From contig CALAUG010000077.1 in assembly GCA_937892155.1 (NCBI GenBank), forward strand, positions 1-24,160: a stretch of 24,160 bases of DNA, written 5' to 3'. The notes beneath the pieces were generated by a model. It made no database searches. It had not been told where the DNA came from and saw only the letters and a program-made list of their open reading frames with translations. The translations under genes were made by a program, and so were the position numbers. Origin of the DNA: an uncultured Bacteroidales bacterium (GTDB lineage Bacteria > Bacteroidota > Bacteroidia > Bacteroidales > UBA1715). Positions 23,743 through 24,160 of this stretch are shown here, piece after piece. Numbering within the stretch: position 1 is the stretch's first letter; every line of letters starts with the position of its first letter.

Positions 23743-23818
23743 AAACTTTATAAACTTTATAACTTTATGAACTTTATGAACTTTATAAACTTTATAAACT
23801 TTATAAACTTTCAAACTT
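23743..23818 (+). repeat. Tandem 8-9-bp repeat AACTTTAT(A/G)
   Basis: About eight to nine units of AACTTTATA, AACTTTATG or shorter forms follow one another and end just before the promoter of the next gene. The reverse strand shows an open KVYKVHK-like frame, which I take as a by-product of the 9-base period. With the terminator and palindromes it fills the gene-free spacer 23512-23853, where I see no gene. Confidence 0.92.
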
Positions 23819-23823
23819 TTTTG

Positions 23824-23831
23824 TATCTTTG
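23824..23831 (+). promoter_or_regulatory. -7 promoter box (TATCTTTG)
   Basis: TATCTTTG followed by CGCCCG is a classic Bacteroidetes -7 element, 22 bases before the ATG at 23854. The region where a -33 box would lie is made of the AACTTTATA repeat, so repeat length could affect promoter strength. Confidence 0.7.
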
Positions 23832-23853
23832 CGCCCGAAAAAACATCACAGTT

Positions 23854-24160
23854 ATGAAGTACCCGATAGGAACCCAGACATTCAGCAAAATCATCGAAAA
23901 CGGCATGGTATATGTCGATAAGACAGACCTCGTTTACCAGCTCGCACAGAAAAACATCTGCTTCCTGTGCCGTCCGCGGAGGTTCGGAAAGTCGTTGTTA
24001 ATATCAACATTGGAAAGCTATTTCAAAGGTGAGAAAGAACTTTTCAAAGGGCTGAAAATCGAGGGATTGGAGAAAGACTGGGTGCAATATCCGGTGTTCA
24101 GGATAGACTTCGCACAGGGCGGCTACGGTGTTGAAGGCGACCTTAAAAAGGAAATTGACA
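23854..24160 (+). CDS. AAA-ATPase-like / PD-(D/E)XK nuclease family protein, N-terminal part (runs off window)
   Basis: The first 102 residues are present. They begin MKYPIGTQTFSKIIENGMVY, then VDKTDLVYQLAQKNICFLCR and PRRFGKSLLISTLESYFKGE. This is the standard opening of the large Bacteroidales family with an AAA-ATPase-like domain and a C-terminal PD-(D/E)XK domain (PF09820/PF08011 by recognition). The P-loop is RPRRFGKS. Full-length members have about 510-580 residues. Genomes often carry dozens of copies and their role is unknown. It has its own promoter after the locus terminator, so it is outside the glycan operon. Confidence 0.9.
   Translation, partial: MKYPIGTQTFSKIIENGMVYVDKTDLVYQLAQKNICFLCRPRRFGKSLLISTLESYFKGEKELFKGLKIEGLEKDWVQYPVFRIDFAQGGYGVEGDLKKEID

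Noticed and set aside
23602..23814. Minus-strand KVYKVHK repeat peptide
   Set aside because: It is the by-product of a 9-base repeat and crosses the palindrome. No start context or homology supports it.

Overview
This window is most of a Wzx/Wzy-type capsular or exopolysaccharide locus from a member of the Bacteroidales. The order is suggested by four matches to the Bacteroidetes -7 promoter element (TAnnTTTG), by the absence of Shine-Dalgarno sequences before most starts, and by the families present: sugar-transfer-associated ATP-grasp, Wza/Wzc plus a PHP-type phosphatase, and AAA_14/DUF4143 and AAA-ATPase-like proteins. Genus cannot be named. Every real gene lies on the + strand.

Layout. 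1-251 is the GC-rich 3' end of a MATE-type transporter, which looks like the flanking backbone. 252-474 is a leader with a G10 tract, a -7 box and inverted repeats. 475-2305 is a decayed region: a DegT-type aminotransferase with one in-frame amber stop, an ATPase N-terminal fragment, and a second diverged copy of the aminotransferase 3' end. 2321-7116 is a tight operon: ATP-grasp ligase, SDR epimerase/dehydratase, initiating phosphoglycosyltransferase, and two tandem ATP-grasp proteins. 7102-7876 is a four-helix-bundle (S23/IVP-like) gene framed by heptanucleotide arrays in inverted orientation, one of them with 44 units. 7877-9786 holds a glycosyltransferase carrying two in-frame repeat insertions and a PIG-L deacetylase. 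9785-11423 is a DUF1016-like remnant plus an intact AAA_14/DUF4143 ATPase with its own promoter, probably an insertion. 11512-18174 holds four more glycosyltransferases, a TupA-type ATP-grasp protein and the Wzx flippase. 18181-19568 is a probable Wzy polymerase and a glycosyltransferase tail remnant. 19584-23511 is the export and control module (Wza, Wzc, PHP phosphatase), visibly richer in G+C. 23512-23853 is a repeat-rich spacer with a strong terminator, and 23854 to the end is the start of an AAA-ATPase-like/PD-DEXK gene.

Working model. The phosphoglycosyltransferase loads the first sugar phosphate on undecaprenyl phosphate. Up to five glycosyltransferases extend the repeat unit. The deacetylase and the aminotransferase (if functional) would supply free amines. 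Four ATP-grasp ligases of three kinds could attach amino acids or similar groups by amide bonds. Wzx flips the unit, Wzy polymerises it, and Wza/Wzc export the polymer under control of tyrosine phosphorylation.

The most unusual points are the number of ATP-grasp ligases in one glycan locus, the heptamer arrays that frame one gene and have entered the coding sequences on both sides, and the signs of recombination at the left end.
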